Part shown: piece after piece, positions 39,420 to 47,810 of the stretch
Position numbering within the stretch: position 1 is the first letter of the stretch
Layout of the letters: the number at the start of each line of letters is the position of its first letter
Origin: Scatosoma sp045533485
Lineage (GTDB): Bacteria > Bacillota > Clostridia > Christensenellales > Borkfalkiaceae
Assembly (NCBI GenBank): GCA_045533485.1
Contig: JAZSHX010000026.1
Coordinates: 48,151 to 112,150, forward strand
Reading direction: 5' to 3'
DNA length: 64,000 bases
The notes under the pieces: model-generated
Told to the model about the DNA's origin: nothing
The model's input: only the letters and a program-made list of their open reading frames with translations
Database searches by the model: none
Translations under genes and position numbers: made by a program

Positions 39420-40269
39420 AGAAACCGATATGTTTGCGCGTTTGTCGATATTGCAAGGGGGATTGTCCCGTTTTTTCGCGGAAGATTTTGATAAAATACG
39501 TGTACGACGCAAAGCCCGTTTTTTCCGCAATCGCCGTGACGTTGAGCGACGTGGTGATAAGATAGTTTTTCGCCATTTCCAAGCGATAATCAATCAAATA
39601 TTCGTGCAACGTTTTTTGCGTGTACGCTTTCATTACACGGCTCACGTGATAGGGGTGGTAATGAAATTCGTCGGCAATCGTTTGGTTGGATAAATCGTGG
39701 CGCGCGTGATGTGTGCGCACGTAATCGATAACGCTTCGCGCAAGCTTGTATTCGTCCGCATCGCCTTGTTTGGCACGCAGCATATCAATCAAAGCAAGCT
39801 TCAAATGCGCCGACGCCGTTTGCCGCCTATATGGCTCCTTTTCCAAAAATACTTCCGTGCATTTTGCAACGTTGCTTCGTAAAAGAATAGCGTTGTGTTG
39901 TACAACCACTTTGGAAAATTCTTGGGGCAGGGGATAGCGCAACACCTTTTCAGGCAAAAAATTTTCTTCCGTTGCCGTGCTCAGCGATTTAGTATAATGG
40001 CAAAAGCTATCCACCAAATCGAAGTTGAAAACGTCGATGCTCACTGCCATAGGGTCAGCAAAAACAAAACGGTACTGCGACGACGGCGGTAGAAAAATAG
40101 CCGTGTTGTTATTGACAGGATACTCTTGATCGCCTGCAAACAAAACGCCTTCGCCGTGCGCAACGTAAAACAAACGGCAATCGTAGCAAATGGAGTTTTT
40201 TTTGGTGGGCGCATAATAGGTATGCGTTCTTGCGTACCTCACAAACGGATTTAAGGTGTCTAATTGCAT
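39418..40269 (-). CDS. AraC family transcriptional regulator
   Basis: 283 residues. An N-terminal cupin-like sensing domain (about 1-110, with AHGEGVLFAG) and a C-terminal pair of helix-turn-helix motifs (about 185-280: SNQTIADEFHYHPYHVSRVMK and IAEKTGFASYTYFIKIFREKTGQSP, each typical). It is divergent from the iron-sulfur operon at 40427 and is its likely local activator, responding to an unknown small molecule. AGGAG ribosome site. Confidence 0.93.
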   Translation of the reverse strand: MQLDTLNPFVRYARTHTYYAPTKKNSICYDCRLFYVAHGEGVLFAGDQEYPVNNNTAIFLPPSSQYRFVFADPMAVSIDVFNFDLVDSFCHYTKSLSTATEENFLPEKVLRYPLPQEFSKVVVQHNAILLRSNVAKCTEVFLEKEPYRRQTASAHLKLALIDMLRAKQGDADEYKLARSVIDYVRTHHARHDLSNQTIADEFHYHPYHVSRVMKAYTQKTLHEYLIDYRLEMAKNYLITTSLNVTAIAEKTGFASYTYFIKIFREKTGQSPLQYRQTRKHIGF

Positions 40270-40296
40270 AGAAATACTCCTGATAAAGCTGCTTTT

Positions 40297-40325
40297 ATTA
40301 TAGCACGCTTTTTTTATTTATGCAA
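40297..40325 (-). promoter_or_regulatory. Promoter of the AraC regulator
   Basis: On the minus strand TTGCAT (40325-40320), 17-base spacer, TATAAT (40302-40297). Confidence 0.75.
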
Positions 40326-40332
40326 GCAAATG

Positions 40333-40396
40333 TTTGTTTTGTTATGTTTTTTTGTTTGATATACGGGTATTTTTTTATAAAATATTATGTTATAAT
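40333..40396 (+). promoter_or_regulatory. Putative AraC operator and activated promoter
   Basis: TATAAT at 40391-40396 has no recognisable -35 element 17 bases upstream (TATTTT), as expected for an activated promoter. TTTGTTT occurs at 40333-40339 and again at 40351-40357, an 18-base-spaced direct repeat that could bind the regulator. Assignment is inference. Confidence 0.35.
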
Positions 40397-40426
40397 ATAT
40401 AAAGTTTTATATAGGTAGGGAAAAGT

Positions 40427-41437
40427 ATGCAATTTTCCGTTGGATACAGAACGCAAGCGGACGATACGCTTGTCGACGCAATTATCGCGCGCAAGGAACG
40501 CATTTACGAAGTGTATTTTTCGTGGGGTACGTTTCCAAGCGGCAGAAACGACCAAACGCGCAGCGAAGGGCTGACGCCGTGGCAGGCGCAGGCAAAGCAG
40601 CTTGCCGACGTGGAAAAAATGGCGAAGCACGGCTTAAAAATCAATTTGCTGTTCAATGCCAACTGCTACGGGGAAAGAGCGCAATCGAAAGCGCTTTTTA
40701 ACCAAGTGGGGGAAACCGTTGATTTTTTAAGGGCGTACAACTTATCGTCCGTTACCACGACTTCTCCGCTTATCGGGAAGTTTATCAAGCAAAATTTCGA
40801 CGGTATCGACGTGCGCGCGTCCGTCAATATGAAAATCGGTACGGTGCACGGTATGGAGTACGTGGCGGAATATTTCGACAGCTATTACGTGCAACGGGAG
40901 AAAAACCGTGATTTGGCACATTTGAAAACGCTGAGAAAGTGGTGCGATGCAAACGGCAAGCAAATGTATCTTTTGGCAAACAGCGGTTGCTTAAACGATT
41001 GCTCCGCGCATACCTTCCACGATAACTTGGTTGCGCATGAAAAGGAGATTGCGCAAATGGACAACGGTTATGCGTTTGAAAGCGTGTGCAAGCGGTATTT
41101 ATCCAAAGAAGAAAATCGTGCGTGGCTGCTTTGCGGCACAAGCTATATCCGCCCCGAAGACGTGGCGCTGTACGAAAATTTAGTGCCTGCGATGAAGCTT
41201 GCAACGCGAGTCCACGAAAATCCCGTGCGTATTTTGCGTGCGTATATCGACAGGGCGCATTACGTGGGAAACACGGCGGATTTGTTAGAGCCCAACCACG
41301 CAGGGGTGCTGTATCCCTATATTTTGGAAAACCATAAAATTACAAGTAAAATACAAAATGAAAAACTTATATACACGGATGAGAATAATGCGTTCGTGAA
41401 ATTGGAGGATAATTATGCTTACCAGCAAAATGATTAA
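40427..41437 (+). CDS. U32-peptidase-like TIM barrel protein
   Basis: 336 residues. The segment NSGCLNDCSAHTFHDNLVAH (about 174-193), a CGTSYIRPEDVALYE segment after it, and NANCYG near residue 76 resemble U32 family proteins such as UbiU/V, TrhP and RlhA, many of which hold a [4Fe-4S] cluster. The exact Cys spacing differs, so cluster binding and activity are guesses. First gene of the operon; the next gene overlaps its end by 23 bases. Confidence 0.55.
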   Translation: MQFSVGYRTQADDTLVDAIIARKERIYEVYFSWGTFPSGRNDQTRSEGLTPWQAQAKQLADVEKMAKHGLKINLLFNANCYGERAQSKALFNQVGETVDFLRAYNLSSVTTTSPLIGKFIKQNFDGIDVRASVNMKIGTVHGMEYVAEYFDSYYVQREKNRDLAHLKTLRKWCDANGKQMYLLANSGCLNDCSAHTFHDNLVAHEKEIAQMDNGYAFESVCKRYLSKEENRAWLLCGTSYIRPEDVALYENLVPAMKLATRVHENPVRILRAYIDRAHYVGNTADLLEPNHAGVLYPYILENHKITSKIQNEKLIYTDENNAFVKLEDNYAYQQND

Positions 41438-42497
41438 GGAAGCGGCGTTTGAAGCAGGCGCAGACCTTTGCGGTATCGGGCCTATGTCCCGTTTTAAGGG
41501 TGCGCCCGACGTGATGAATCCGCAATTTTTGTTCCCCGAAGCGAAGAGCTGTATTGCGATGGCGTTTCGTATTCCGCGCGGCGTGCAAAGGGGAATTGAA
41601 GAAGGCACGCAGTTTTATCAATATCCGTCGATGGCGTACGGCGGTATCAACGAAATCCACGCGCCTGCCGTGTTGCACCACGTAGGTAGGGTCATTGAAG
41701 ACGCGGGCTATGAAGCGTTCGTGTATCGTAATACGGGCGCGCGCGGCGCGGTGTCGGATATGGACGGTACGCCCGGGAACACGCTTTCGCCCGAAGAACA
41801 AATTGAAGTGTCAAAACACGCGAAAGGAAAAACGGCACACCACAGAAGCGTGCAGTTTACCCGACCTGCGGAAGAAGGCAAACAACCGCCCGATTTGCAA
41901 TTTCAATTTCGTTTGGCGGCGGTTGCGTGCGGACTTGGTGAAATCGGTTGGAGTAAAATGCTCTTGACGCCCGAATTCGGGCCTTTACAACGCGTGGCGT
42001 TTATTTTCACGGACGCGGAGCTTGAATACGACGAAATGTATTCGGGTAAACCCCTTTGCAGAAAGTGCGGCGCGTGCGTTAGAGAATGTCCCGGCGGCTG
42101 TATCCCTGCAATCAAATCGGGCAAGACCATCAGCGTGGATTTAGATGGCAAGCTTTGCGAATGGGGGGACATCGATATGTGGCGTTGCTATGCGTTCTAC
42201 ACGCACGGCGGCAGATATTTCAATCCGTTCGTACCCAAGGAAGTGTTTGATAAAAACGAAAACGGTATGCTCGATTTGTTAGAGGGTGTAACCGACGTAG
42301 CTAACGAAAAGGAAGTTATGAAGGTGTATACGGCACTTGAAAAATATTTCCCCAGCTGGGTGGGCTACAATATGGCGAAATGCGGCGGCTGTATCCGTGC
42401 TTGCGTAAGCATGCTGGAAAAGAAGGGCGGCTGCATGGAAGGCAGATTTGAAAATCCTTTGCGCCATGAAATGAAAGCTTGGAAGATGGACAGATGA
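41415..42497 (+). CDS. QueG-like iron-sulfur protein, paralogue 1
   Basis: 360 residues. Resembles the epoxyqueuosine reductase (QueG) / reductive-dehalogenase-like superfamily: an N-terminal CobN-free DUF1730-like half, the GLGEIGWSKMLLTPEFG segment, and a ferredoxin motif CRKCGACVRECPGGC (about 214-228). A second Cys group, CGGCIRAC, lies near residue 315. An acidic residue 13 before GLG (PPDLQF) matches the catalytic Asp region of QueG. QueG uses cobalamin; whether this protein does is unknown. It is the longest of three paralogues, with an insertion at about 105-150. Confidence 0.7.
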   Translation: MLTSKMIKEAAFEAGADLCGIGPMSRFKGAPDVMNPQFLFPEAKSCIAMAFRIPRGVQRGIEEGTQFYQYPSMAYGGINEIHAPAVLHHVGRVIEDAGYEAFVYRNTGARGAVSDMDGTPGNTLSPEEQIEVSKHAKGKTAHHRSVQFTRPAEEGKQPPDLQFQFRLAAVACGLGEIGWSKMLLTPEFGPLQRVAFIFTDAELEYDEMYSGKPLCRKCGACVRECPGGCIPAIKSGKTISVDLDGKLCEWGDIDMWRCYAFYTHGGRYFNPFVPKEVFDKNENGMLDLLEGVTDVANEKEVMKVYTALEKYFPSWVGYNMAKCGGCIRACVSMLEKKGGCMEGRFENPLRHEMKAWKMDR

Positions 42498-42874
42498 TAA
42501 AAATAAAAGAAAATCCGCTTGGCGGCACGGGCTTTGATACGCTGCATACCTTTGACGGTTGGAAAACAGCGTTTATCACAAGCGCGCCGCAGTACGGACG
42601 GTTAAAGGTTTGGAAACGGCATTTATGCACGGACGAAACGTTTATTTTGCTCAAAGGTAACGCTACCATATACACGCTGGACGAAAACGGAAAAACGGTG
42701 GAAACGCCGATGCAAGCGGAGAAATTGTACGTGGTGGAGAAGGCGACTTGGCATCACGTGCAGGTGTCTAACGACGCGTTGTTATTTGTGGTGGAAAACA
42801 GCGATACAAGCAAAGAAAATACCGAGCAAATGACGGCAGAACAATGGAAAAATCCTAAGGAGAATACGATATGA
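42494..42874 (+). CDS. Cupin-domain protein
   Basis: 126 residues. A single beta-barrel cupin: TFILLKGNATIYTLDENG, then KLYVVEKATWHHVQ. The usual GxxHxH first motif is weak; a WHH group is in the second. It could bind or isomerise a sugar-like substrate, but nothing specific is visible. It overlaps both neighbours by 4 bases (ATGA), so translation is coupled across the operon. Confidence 0.75.
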   Translation: MIKIKENPLGGTGFDTLHTFDGWKTAFITSAPQYGRLKVWKRHLCTDETFILLKGNATIYTLDENGKTVETPMQAEKLYVVEKATWHHVQVSNDALLFVVENSDTSKENTEQMTAEQWKNPKENTI

Positions 42875-43779
42875 TTACAGCGGCTATGATAAAAGAAAAA
42901 GCCAAAGAGTTGGGCGCAGGCGTGTGCGGTATCGGCGATATTAAGCATTTTATCGGCGACGATCCCCAGCACAACCCCTTGTCTATTTTGCCCAACGCAA
43001 CTTGCATTATCGGGTTCGGCTTGCCCGTACCCAAGGGCTTGTATCTTGCGATGCAAGACCAAAGACAATATTTTAACTATACCAACCTTGCCGTGAAATA
43101 CACGGACGAAACGTTTGCGGAAATTTTCCTTTTGAAAATGGGCGCGCTCATCGAAGACGCCGGCTACGACGCTTGCTTGCAACGCTTTGTGCCCGGGTTT
43201 AAGGTGAAAGGGGATAAGAGCACCAACCCCGAAGTTTCCCGTATTTATGAATTGCAGTTTGCTTCCCCCGTTGCGGAAGGCAAGCCTGCGCCCGACGTTA
43301 TCATTGATTATAACAAGGCGGCGGTGGTGTGCGGCCTTGGCGAAGTGGGCTTGCACGGCAAAGTGATTGCGCCCAAATTCGGCACGTTTATGCGTTGGGT
43401 ATTTATTATCACCGATATGCCCTTGGAGTGCGACGAACCATTCACCGCTTCCCTTTGCGATAAGTGCGGCAAATGCTTAACGGCTTGCCCTGGGAAAGCA
43501 ATCAGCGCGGAAAAGGGCGTAGATACGTGGCAATGCAGTGTGTATTATCGCGGTGCGCATAAATCCAACCCGTTTATGAAAGAAGATTTCTTGGCAGACA
43601 ATCCCGAACGCGAAGCGATTGTAAACGGCGAAAAACGCTTTGACAGCGAAAGCGCGCAAGCCATTTATCCCAAGCTGAACTTCTTGCCCAAAACGCACTT
43701 TGGTTACGTGGCTTGCCTTTGCGGTAAAGCTTGCGAAACGGTGTGCTATAACCACTTAAAGGAGATAGGGAAATTATGA
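42871..43779 (+). CDS. QueG-like iron-sulfur protein, paralogue 2
   Basis: 302 residues. Same layout as paralogue 1: KAAVVCGLGEVGLHGKVIAPKFG in the middle and a ferredoxin motif CDKCGKCLTACPG at about 197-209, then CLCGKACETVC near residue 287. The Asp 13 positions before GLG (APDVIID) is kept. Function unknown; sequence divergence from its siblings suggests separate substrates or partners rather than recent duplication. Confidence 0.7.
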   Translation: MITAAMIKEKAKELGAGVCGIGDIKHFIGDDPQHNPLSILPNATCIIGFGLPVPKGLYLAMQDQRQYFNYTNLAVKYTDETFAEIFLLKMGALIEDAGYDACLQRFVPGFKVKGDKSTNPEVSRIYELQFASPVAEGKPAPDVIIDYNKAAVVCGLGEVGLHGKVIAPKFGTFMRWVFIITDMPLECDEPFTASLCDKCGKCLTACPGKAISAEKGVDTWQCSVYYRGAHKSNPFMKEDFLADNPEREAIVNGEKRFDSESAQAIYPKLNFLPKTHFGYVACLCGKACETVCYNHLKEIGKL

Positions 43780-44735
43780 GAGAGCAAATTATTCAATTAG
43801 CGAAAAAATGCGATGCGGATATTGTAGGCTTTGCGCCTGCAAGCCGTTTTGCAAAAGACGATGCTATCTTCCGCGTATTCCCGAACACCAAAACGGTTAT
43901 CGGGCTGGGATTTAGAATTTTGCGCGGTATTTTCCGTGGCGTAGAAGAAGGCACGACGTATTATCAATACACGACGATGGGCGTGGAAAACTTGGAAGAA
44001 ACGGTAATGCCGATGGCGCTTTTGCGCGTGTCGAACTTGATTGAAACGACGGGCGCAATCGCCGTTCCCCAACGCCGTTCGCCGTTGATTTTGAGCGATG
44101 AAACGGCAACCAACCCCGAAGTGGACTACACGGACGTGTACCGCGGTGTGAAAGCGGAAAACCAAATCAATTTCCTGGATTGTGCCGTAAAGTGCGGTCT
44201 TGGACAAGAGAGCAAAATTCATTCACTTTTGACGCCTGAATACGGTCCGTTTATCCGTTATTGCTTTATCTTGACGGATATGGAAATTGAGCCGACGCCC
44301 GTGCAGGAAAACACCCTTTGCGACAACTGCGGCGCATGTATCAAGGCTTGTCCCGGTTGTGCAATCGATGAAAACGGGGAAACGAACAGTTGGCGTTGCG
44401 CGGTGTATTATAACGGTGCAAACGGCAGCAAAAACCCGTTCATGCCGCCCGATGCGTTCCCTTGGTACGACCAAGAAAAGAAGATGGCGATTATCAACGG
44501 CACGGCACAGTTTGACGATGAAGAAGCCAAGGATATTTTGGATAATATCTATTTTTATCCCCCTGCAAAGCATTTTTACAGAACGTCCATTTGCGGTAGG
44601 GCGTGCGACAGGGCTTGCTATATCCACTTGGAAGAAAAGGGCTTGTTGACCAAGAAATTTAACCGTCCTTTTAGACAAAAAGAAGATTGGAAACTGTCCA
44701 CGGAACAATTTGAAAAAAGCGATAAAAAGCAATAA
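43776..44735 (+). CDS. QueG-like iron-sulfur protein, paralogue 3
   Basis: 319 residues. FLDCAVKCGLGQESKIHSLL and the ferredoxin motif CDNCGACIKACPGC at about 182-195, plus CGRACDRAC near residue 277. Where paralogues 1 and 2 have Asp 13 before GLG, this one has Glu (by hand alignment), so its chemistry may differ. The N-terminal RILRGIFRGVEEGTTYYQY matches the same region of paralogue 1 closely. Confidence 0.7.
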   Translation: MREQIIQLAKKCDADIVGFAPASRFAKDDAIFRVFPNTKTVIGLGFRILRGIFRGVEEGTTYYQYTTMGVENLEETVMPMALLRVSNLIETTGAIAVPQRRSPLILSDETATNPEVDYTDVYRGVKAENQINFLDCAVKCGLGQESKIHSLLTPEYGPFIRYCFILTDMEIEPTPVQENTLCDNCGACIKACPGCAIDENGETNSWRCAVYYNGANGSKNPFMPPDAFPWYDQEKKMAIINGTAQFDDEEAKDILDNIYFYPPAKHFYRTSICGRACDRACYIHLEEKGLLTKKFNRPFRQKEDWKLSTEQFEKSDKKQ

Positions 44736-44749
44736 ATTAGGAGAAAATT

Positions 44750-46012
44750 ATGAAAGAGAAATTAAAAATCGTCGTAATCGGCTGCGGTAGATTTTCGCAA
44801 TTTTTCGTACCCCTTTTCAAGGCGCACCCCGTCACGGAGAAGGTGTACGTTTGCGATTTGAAAAAGGATAGAGAAGAAGAATTTTCCAAGCGTTTCGGCG
44901 TGGATAGATTTGAAAGCTTTGAAACGGCGCTTGCATCGAAAGACGTCAATGCAGTGGCAATTTTTACGCCCCGTGAAATGCACGGCAAAATGGTAATTCA
45001 AGCGCTCAAAGCAGGCAAACACGTGTATTCGGCAGTGCCTTGCGCCGTGGACGTAGACGAAATTATTCAAATTGAAAAGCTGGTTCGCGAAACGCGCCTT
45101 ACCTATTCGATGGGCGAAACGGGCTTTTACCGTGCGCCTGCCATTTATTGCCGTGAAGAGTTCAAGAAAGGCACGTTCGGTAAATTCGTGTATGCGGAAG
45201 CGCAATACAACCACGATATCCGCAACATGGAAAATTCGTTTAGAAGTTCGGGCGGAGAAGACTGGAAACGCTTTGCAGGCGTTCCGCCGTTCTTCTATCC
45301 CACGCACTCCACGTCGATGGTGCTTAGCACGATGCCCGGCGTGTACGCAAAGAAGGTGTCGGGTATGGGCTTTGCTGGCAGTCCCAGAACGGATATTTAC
45401 GGCAAAGACGGGCAAAATAATTACGACAATCCTTTCGCCTGCGAAACCATGCTGATGGAGCTGTCTAACGGCGGTATCGTAAGAATTAGCGAAAACAGAT
45501 GTATCGGCTGGATGTCGCCCGAAACGTATATCACGCAATATTACGGCAGTGAAGGCGGTTACGAATTTTCCGTGGCGCATCACCACCAAGCCGTTTGGGA
45601 TCCTGCGCGCCCCGGTCAGGTAATTATGAAAGACGTAAGTAAACAATTACAACCTGCGTCTATCTACAATATGATGAAAGCCGATTACGACGACGCTATT
45701 CAAAAGATTGCCGATACGGCTGGTTTTGACGAAACGTCGCCCATCCAACCCACGGCAAGAATTCCTAAGGAATTTGTAGGTATTCCCAACAAACATAACG
45801 GTACGCACCATTTCTTGATTGACGATTTCTGCCGTGCATACGAAACGGGTAAGCTTTCGCCCACCAACATTTGGGCGGTGGCAAGATACAATTTGCCCGG
45901 GCTGATTGCCCATCAATCGGCGCTCAAAGGCGGCGTACTTATGGACGTGCCCGATTTGGGTGATCCCCCGGCTGATTGGGAAGTTCTCGATTATAGAACG
46001 ATGGACAGATAA
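44750..46012 (+). CDS. Gfo/Idh/MocA family oxidoreductase
   Basis: 420 residues. N-terminal Rossmann fold with VVIGCGRFSQFF and TPREMHGKMVIQALKAGKHV; C-terminal alpha/beta domain with a THSTSMVL histidine region. Members oxidise or reduce sugars, inositols or glycosides with NAD(P). The usual EKP lysine after GKHV is replaced here by YSAVPCA, as in some non-canonical subgroups, so the reaction may not be a plain dehydrogenation. Last gene of the operon, 14 bases after paralogue 3. Confidence 0.85.
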   Translation: MKEKLKIVVIGCGRFSQFFVPLFKAHPVTEKVYVCDLKKDREEEFSKRFGVDRFESFETALASKDVNAVAIFTPREMHGKMVIQALKAGKHVYSAVPCAVDVDEIIQIEKLVRETRLTYSMGETGFYRAPAIYCREEFKKGTFGKFVYAEAQYNHDIRNMENSFRSSGGEDWKRFAGVPPFFYPTHSTSMVLSTMPGVYAKKVSGMGFAGSPRTDIYGKDGQNNYDNPFACETMLMELSNGGIVRISENRCIGWMSPETYITQYYGSEGGYEFSVAHHHQAVWDPARPGQVIMKDVSKQLQPASIYNMMKADYDDAIQKIADTAGFDETSPIQPTARIPKEFVGIPNKHNGTHHFLIDDFCRAYETGKLSPTNIWAVARYNLPGLIAHQSALKGGVLMDVPDLGDPPADWEVLDYRTMDR

Positions 46013-46039
46013 TTACGCTCACAGAAAACCTTGTATAAA

Positions 46040-46079
46040 GAAAACTCCGTAACGGGCAATCGTTGCGGAGTTTTCTTCA
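46040..46079. terminator. Bidirectional terminator
   Basis: 15-bp stem GAAAACTCCGTAACG (46040-46054) with CGTTGCGGAGTTTTC (46061-46075), one G-T pair. It ends the iron-sulfur operon and, from the other side, trmO. Confidence 0.85.
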
Positions 46080-46088
46080 TTTGTATGG

Positions 46089-46778
46089 TTATGCGTTTTC
46101 CACTTGTATAACCGTCAAAACGCCGTCTTTGACGGTAAAGCGTATTTGAAAATCGGCAAACGTCATGCCGTATACGCGGTCGGCTTGGTTTTGATAAGCA
46201 GGGATAGGGTCGTCGGCTAAACACTGTATAAGTCCGTCGCGTTTTTCCTTAGGGATTTTTTCCAGCAGGGCAGGGGGGAAAATAACTTCTAACAAATGGT
46301 CGGCATTTTCGTCGGCGTAACCGCCCGTGGCTTGCTGGATACAATCGGCGTGCGGTACATAGGGCTTGATGTCGAAAATGGGCGTGCCGTCCAGCAAATC
46401 CGCGCCGCTGACAATTAAAATATCCCCGTATTCCTTGGTATGCTCCACGCGCTCTAATTGCACGCAGGAAAGCCCGATATGGTTGGGACGGAAAGGGGAA
46501 CGGCTGGCAAATACGCCCACGCGCACGTTACCGCCTAATCTGGGCGGACGCACGGTTGCCGAAAAGCCGTCTTGGCGCGTAGCGGAAAAATCGAACAATA
46601 GCCAAAGATGTGAAAAATTTTCAATGCCGCGCAACATATCGGGGTTGCGATAGGGCGTGTGAAAAATAATTTGCGCTTGCAAGGCGTTAGCGCGGCCACT
46701 TTGGCGGGGAATACCGAATTTTTCCTTGAAGTCGGTTTTGATATAGCCGATCGGTTGTATAATCACTTGATTTTTCAT
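46089..46778 (-). CDS. TrmO/TsaA family tRNA methyltransferase
   Basis: 229 residues. PIGYIKTDFKEKFGIPRQSG, RGIENFSHLWLLF and FASRSPFRPNHIGLS are the TsaA/TrmO signatures; E. coli TrmO methylates N6 of t6A37 in tRNA-Thr. A C-terminal domain with DRVYGMTFADFQIRF completes the common bacterial form. I start at the ATG at 46778; the frame is open further upstream but that part has no homology. There is no ribosome site and the promoter lies right at the start codon. Confidence 0.87.
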   Translation of the reverse strand: MKNQVIIQPIGYIKTDFKEKFGIPRQSGRANALQAQIIFHTPYRNPDMLRGIENFSHLWLLFDFSATRQDGFSATVRPPRLGGNVRVGVFASRSPFRPNHIGLSCVQLERVEHTKEYGDILIVSGADLLDGTPIFDIKPYVPHADCIQQATGGYADENADHLLEVIFPPALLEKIPKEKRDGLIQCLADDPIPAYQNQADRVYGMTFADFQIRFTVKDGVLTVIQVENA

Positions 46779-46784
46779 AATTTT

Positions 46785-46813
46785 ATTATATAATAATAAA
46801 CGATAAATGTCAA
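46785..46813 (-). promoter_or_regulatory. Perfect consensus promoter six bases before trmO
   Basis: On the minus strand TTGACA (46813-46808), 17-base spacer, TATAAT (46790-46785), then six bases to the ATG. The transcript would begin at or within a base or two of the start codon. Confidence 0.8.
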
Positions 46814-46860
46814 GCAGTTGAAAAAAACAGAAAAAAACGCGCGTGTACGCGTGAAATGGC

Positions 46861-46889
46861 TTGCGATATTTTTTCGTTTGTATTATAAT
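46861..46889 (+). promoter_or_regulatory. Promoter of the metF operon
   Basis: TTGCGA at 46861-46866, 17-base spacer, TATAAT at 46884-46889. No SAM or cobalamin riboswitch can fit in the about 35-base leader. Confidence 0.7.
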
Positions 46890-46928
46890 GTACAATGAAG
46901 AAATGTTTGTCGGGAGCAAAAAATTGCC

Positions 46929-47810
46929 ATGAAGTTGACGCAAATTTTTCAAAAACAAAAATATTCCTTGTCGTTTGAAGTATTCCCACCCAAAACGGAC
47001 GACGCGTTTGACAGCGTAAAAGCGGCTACCGAAGAGATAGCGCGTTTACGCCCGTCTTTTATGAGCGTGACCTATGGCGCAGGCGGCGGTACAAGCAAGT
47101 ATACCTTAGCGATGGCGCAGGATATCAAGCAGGCGTGCGGCGTGGAATCGCTGGCGCATTTGACCTGCGTATCGTCCACCAAACAAACGGTGCGCGAACG
47201 TATTGAAGATTTCAAGCAGGCAGGTGTGGAAAACGTAATGGCGCTGCGCGGCGATATCCCCAAGGATAAATTGCAGGAAGATCGTTCGCTGTGGGCATAT
47301 CGTCATGCTGTGGAGCTTGTGCGCGAACTCAAAGCAAGCGGCGATTTTTGCGTGGGCGGCGCGTGCTATCCCGAAGTGCATCCCGAAAGCGAAAACCAAA
47401 AAGAAGATATTAAATTTTTGAAAGAAAAGGTGGACGCTGGCTGTGATTTTTTGACCACGCAAATGTTTTTTGACAATAATTTGTTTTATAACTTTTTATA
47501 TAAAATCCGCGAGGCAGGCGTAGAAGTGCCTATCGTGGCAGGCATTATGCCTATCACGAACGCAAACCAAGTCAAGCGCGCGGTGGAGCTTTCCGGTTCG
47601 TTTGTGCCCCGTCGGTTTACAAGTATCGTCGACGCGTTTGGCAATAACGCGGAAGCAATGAAGCAGGCAGGGATTGCGTATGCGACCGACCAAATCATTG
47701 ATTTGTATGCAAACGGCGTGAAAAACGTACACGTGTATTCTATGAATAAACCGGACGTAGCGCAAAAAATTCAAGCCAACGTATCGGCGATTTTGGGTGA
47801 AAATGTATAA
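46929..47810 (+). CDS. metF: Methylenetetrahydrofolate reductase
   Basis: 293 residues. It reduces 5,10-methylene-THF to 5-methyl-THF, the methyl donor for MetH. FEVFPPKTDDAFD, SVTYGAGGGT, HLTCVS and the LRGDIP segment are all present in order. Ribosome site GGGAG is 12 bases before ATG. The next gene starts inside its last codons. Confidence 0.94.
   Translation: MKLTQIFQKQKYSLSFEVFPPKTDDAFDSVKAATEEIARLRPSFMSVTYGAGGGTSKYTLAMAQDIKQACGVESLAHLTCVSSTKQTVRERIEDFKQAGVENVMALRGDIPKDKLQEDRSLWAYRHAVELVRELKASGDFCVGGACYPEVHPESENQKEDIKFLKEKVDAGCDFLTTQMFFDNNLFYNFLYKIREAGVEVPIVAGIMPITNANQVKRAVELSGSFVPRRFTSIVDAFGNNAEAMKQAGIAYATDQIIDLYANGVKNVHVYSMNKPDVAQKIQANVSAILGENV

Noticed and set aside
40427..46012. C-glycoside deglycosylation (Dgp-like) locus
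   Set aside because: A Gfo/Idh/MocA gene is present, but the DgpB/DgpC-type partner genes are not, and the iron-sulfur paralogues have no place in that pathway.
46779..46928. SAM or cobalamin riboswitch before metF
   Set aside because: The leader after the promoter is only about 35 bases and has no matching core.
46779..46958. Upstream in-frame extension of trmO by 60 codons
   Set aside because: The extension runs over the consensus promoter and into the metF promoter region and carries no TrmO-like sequence.
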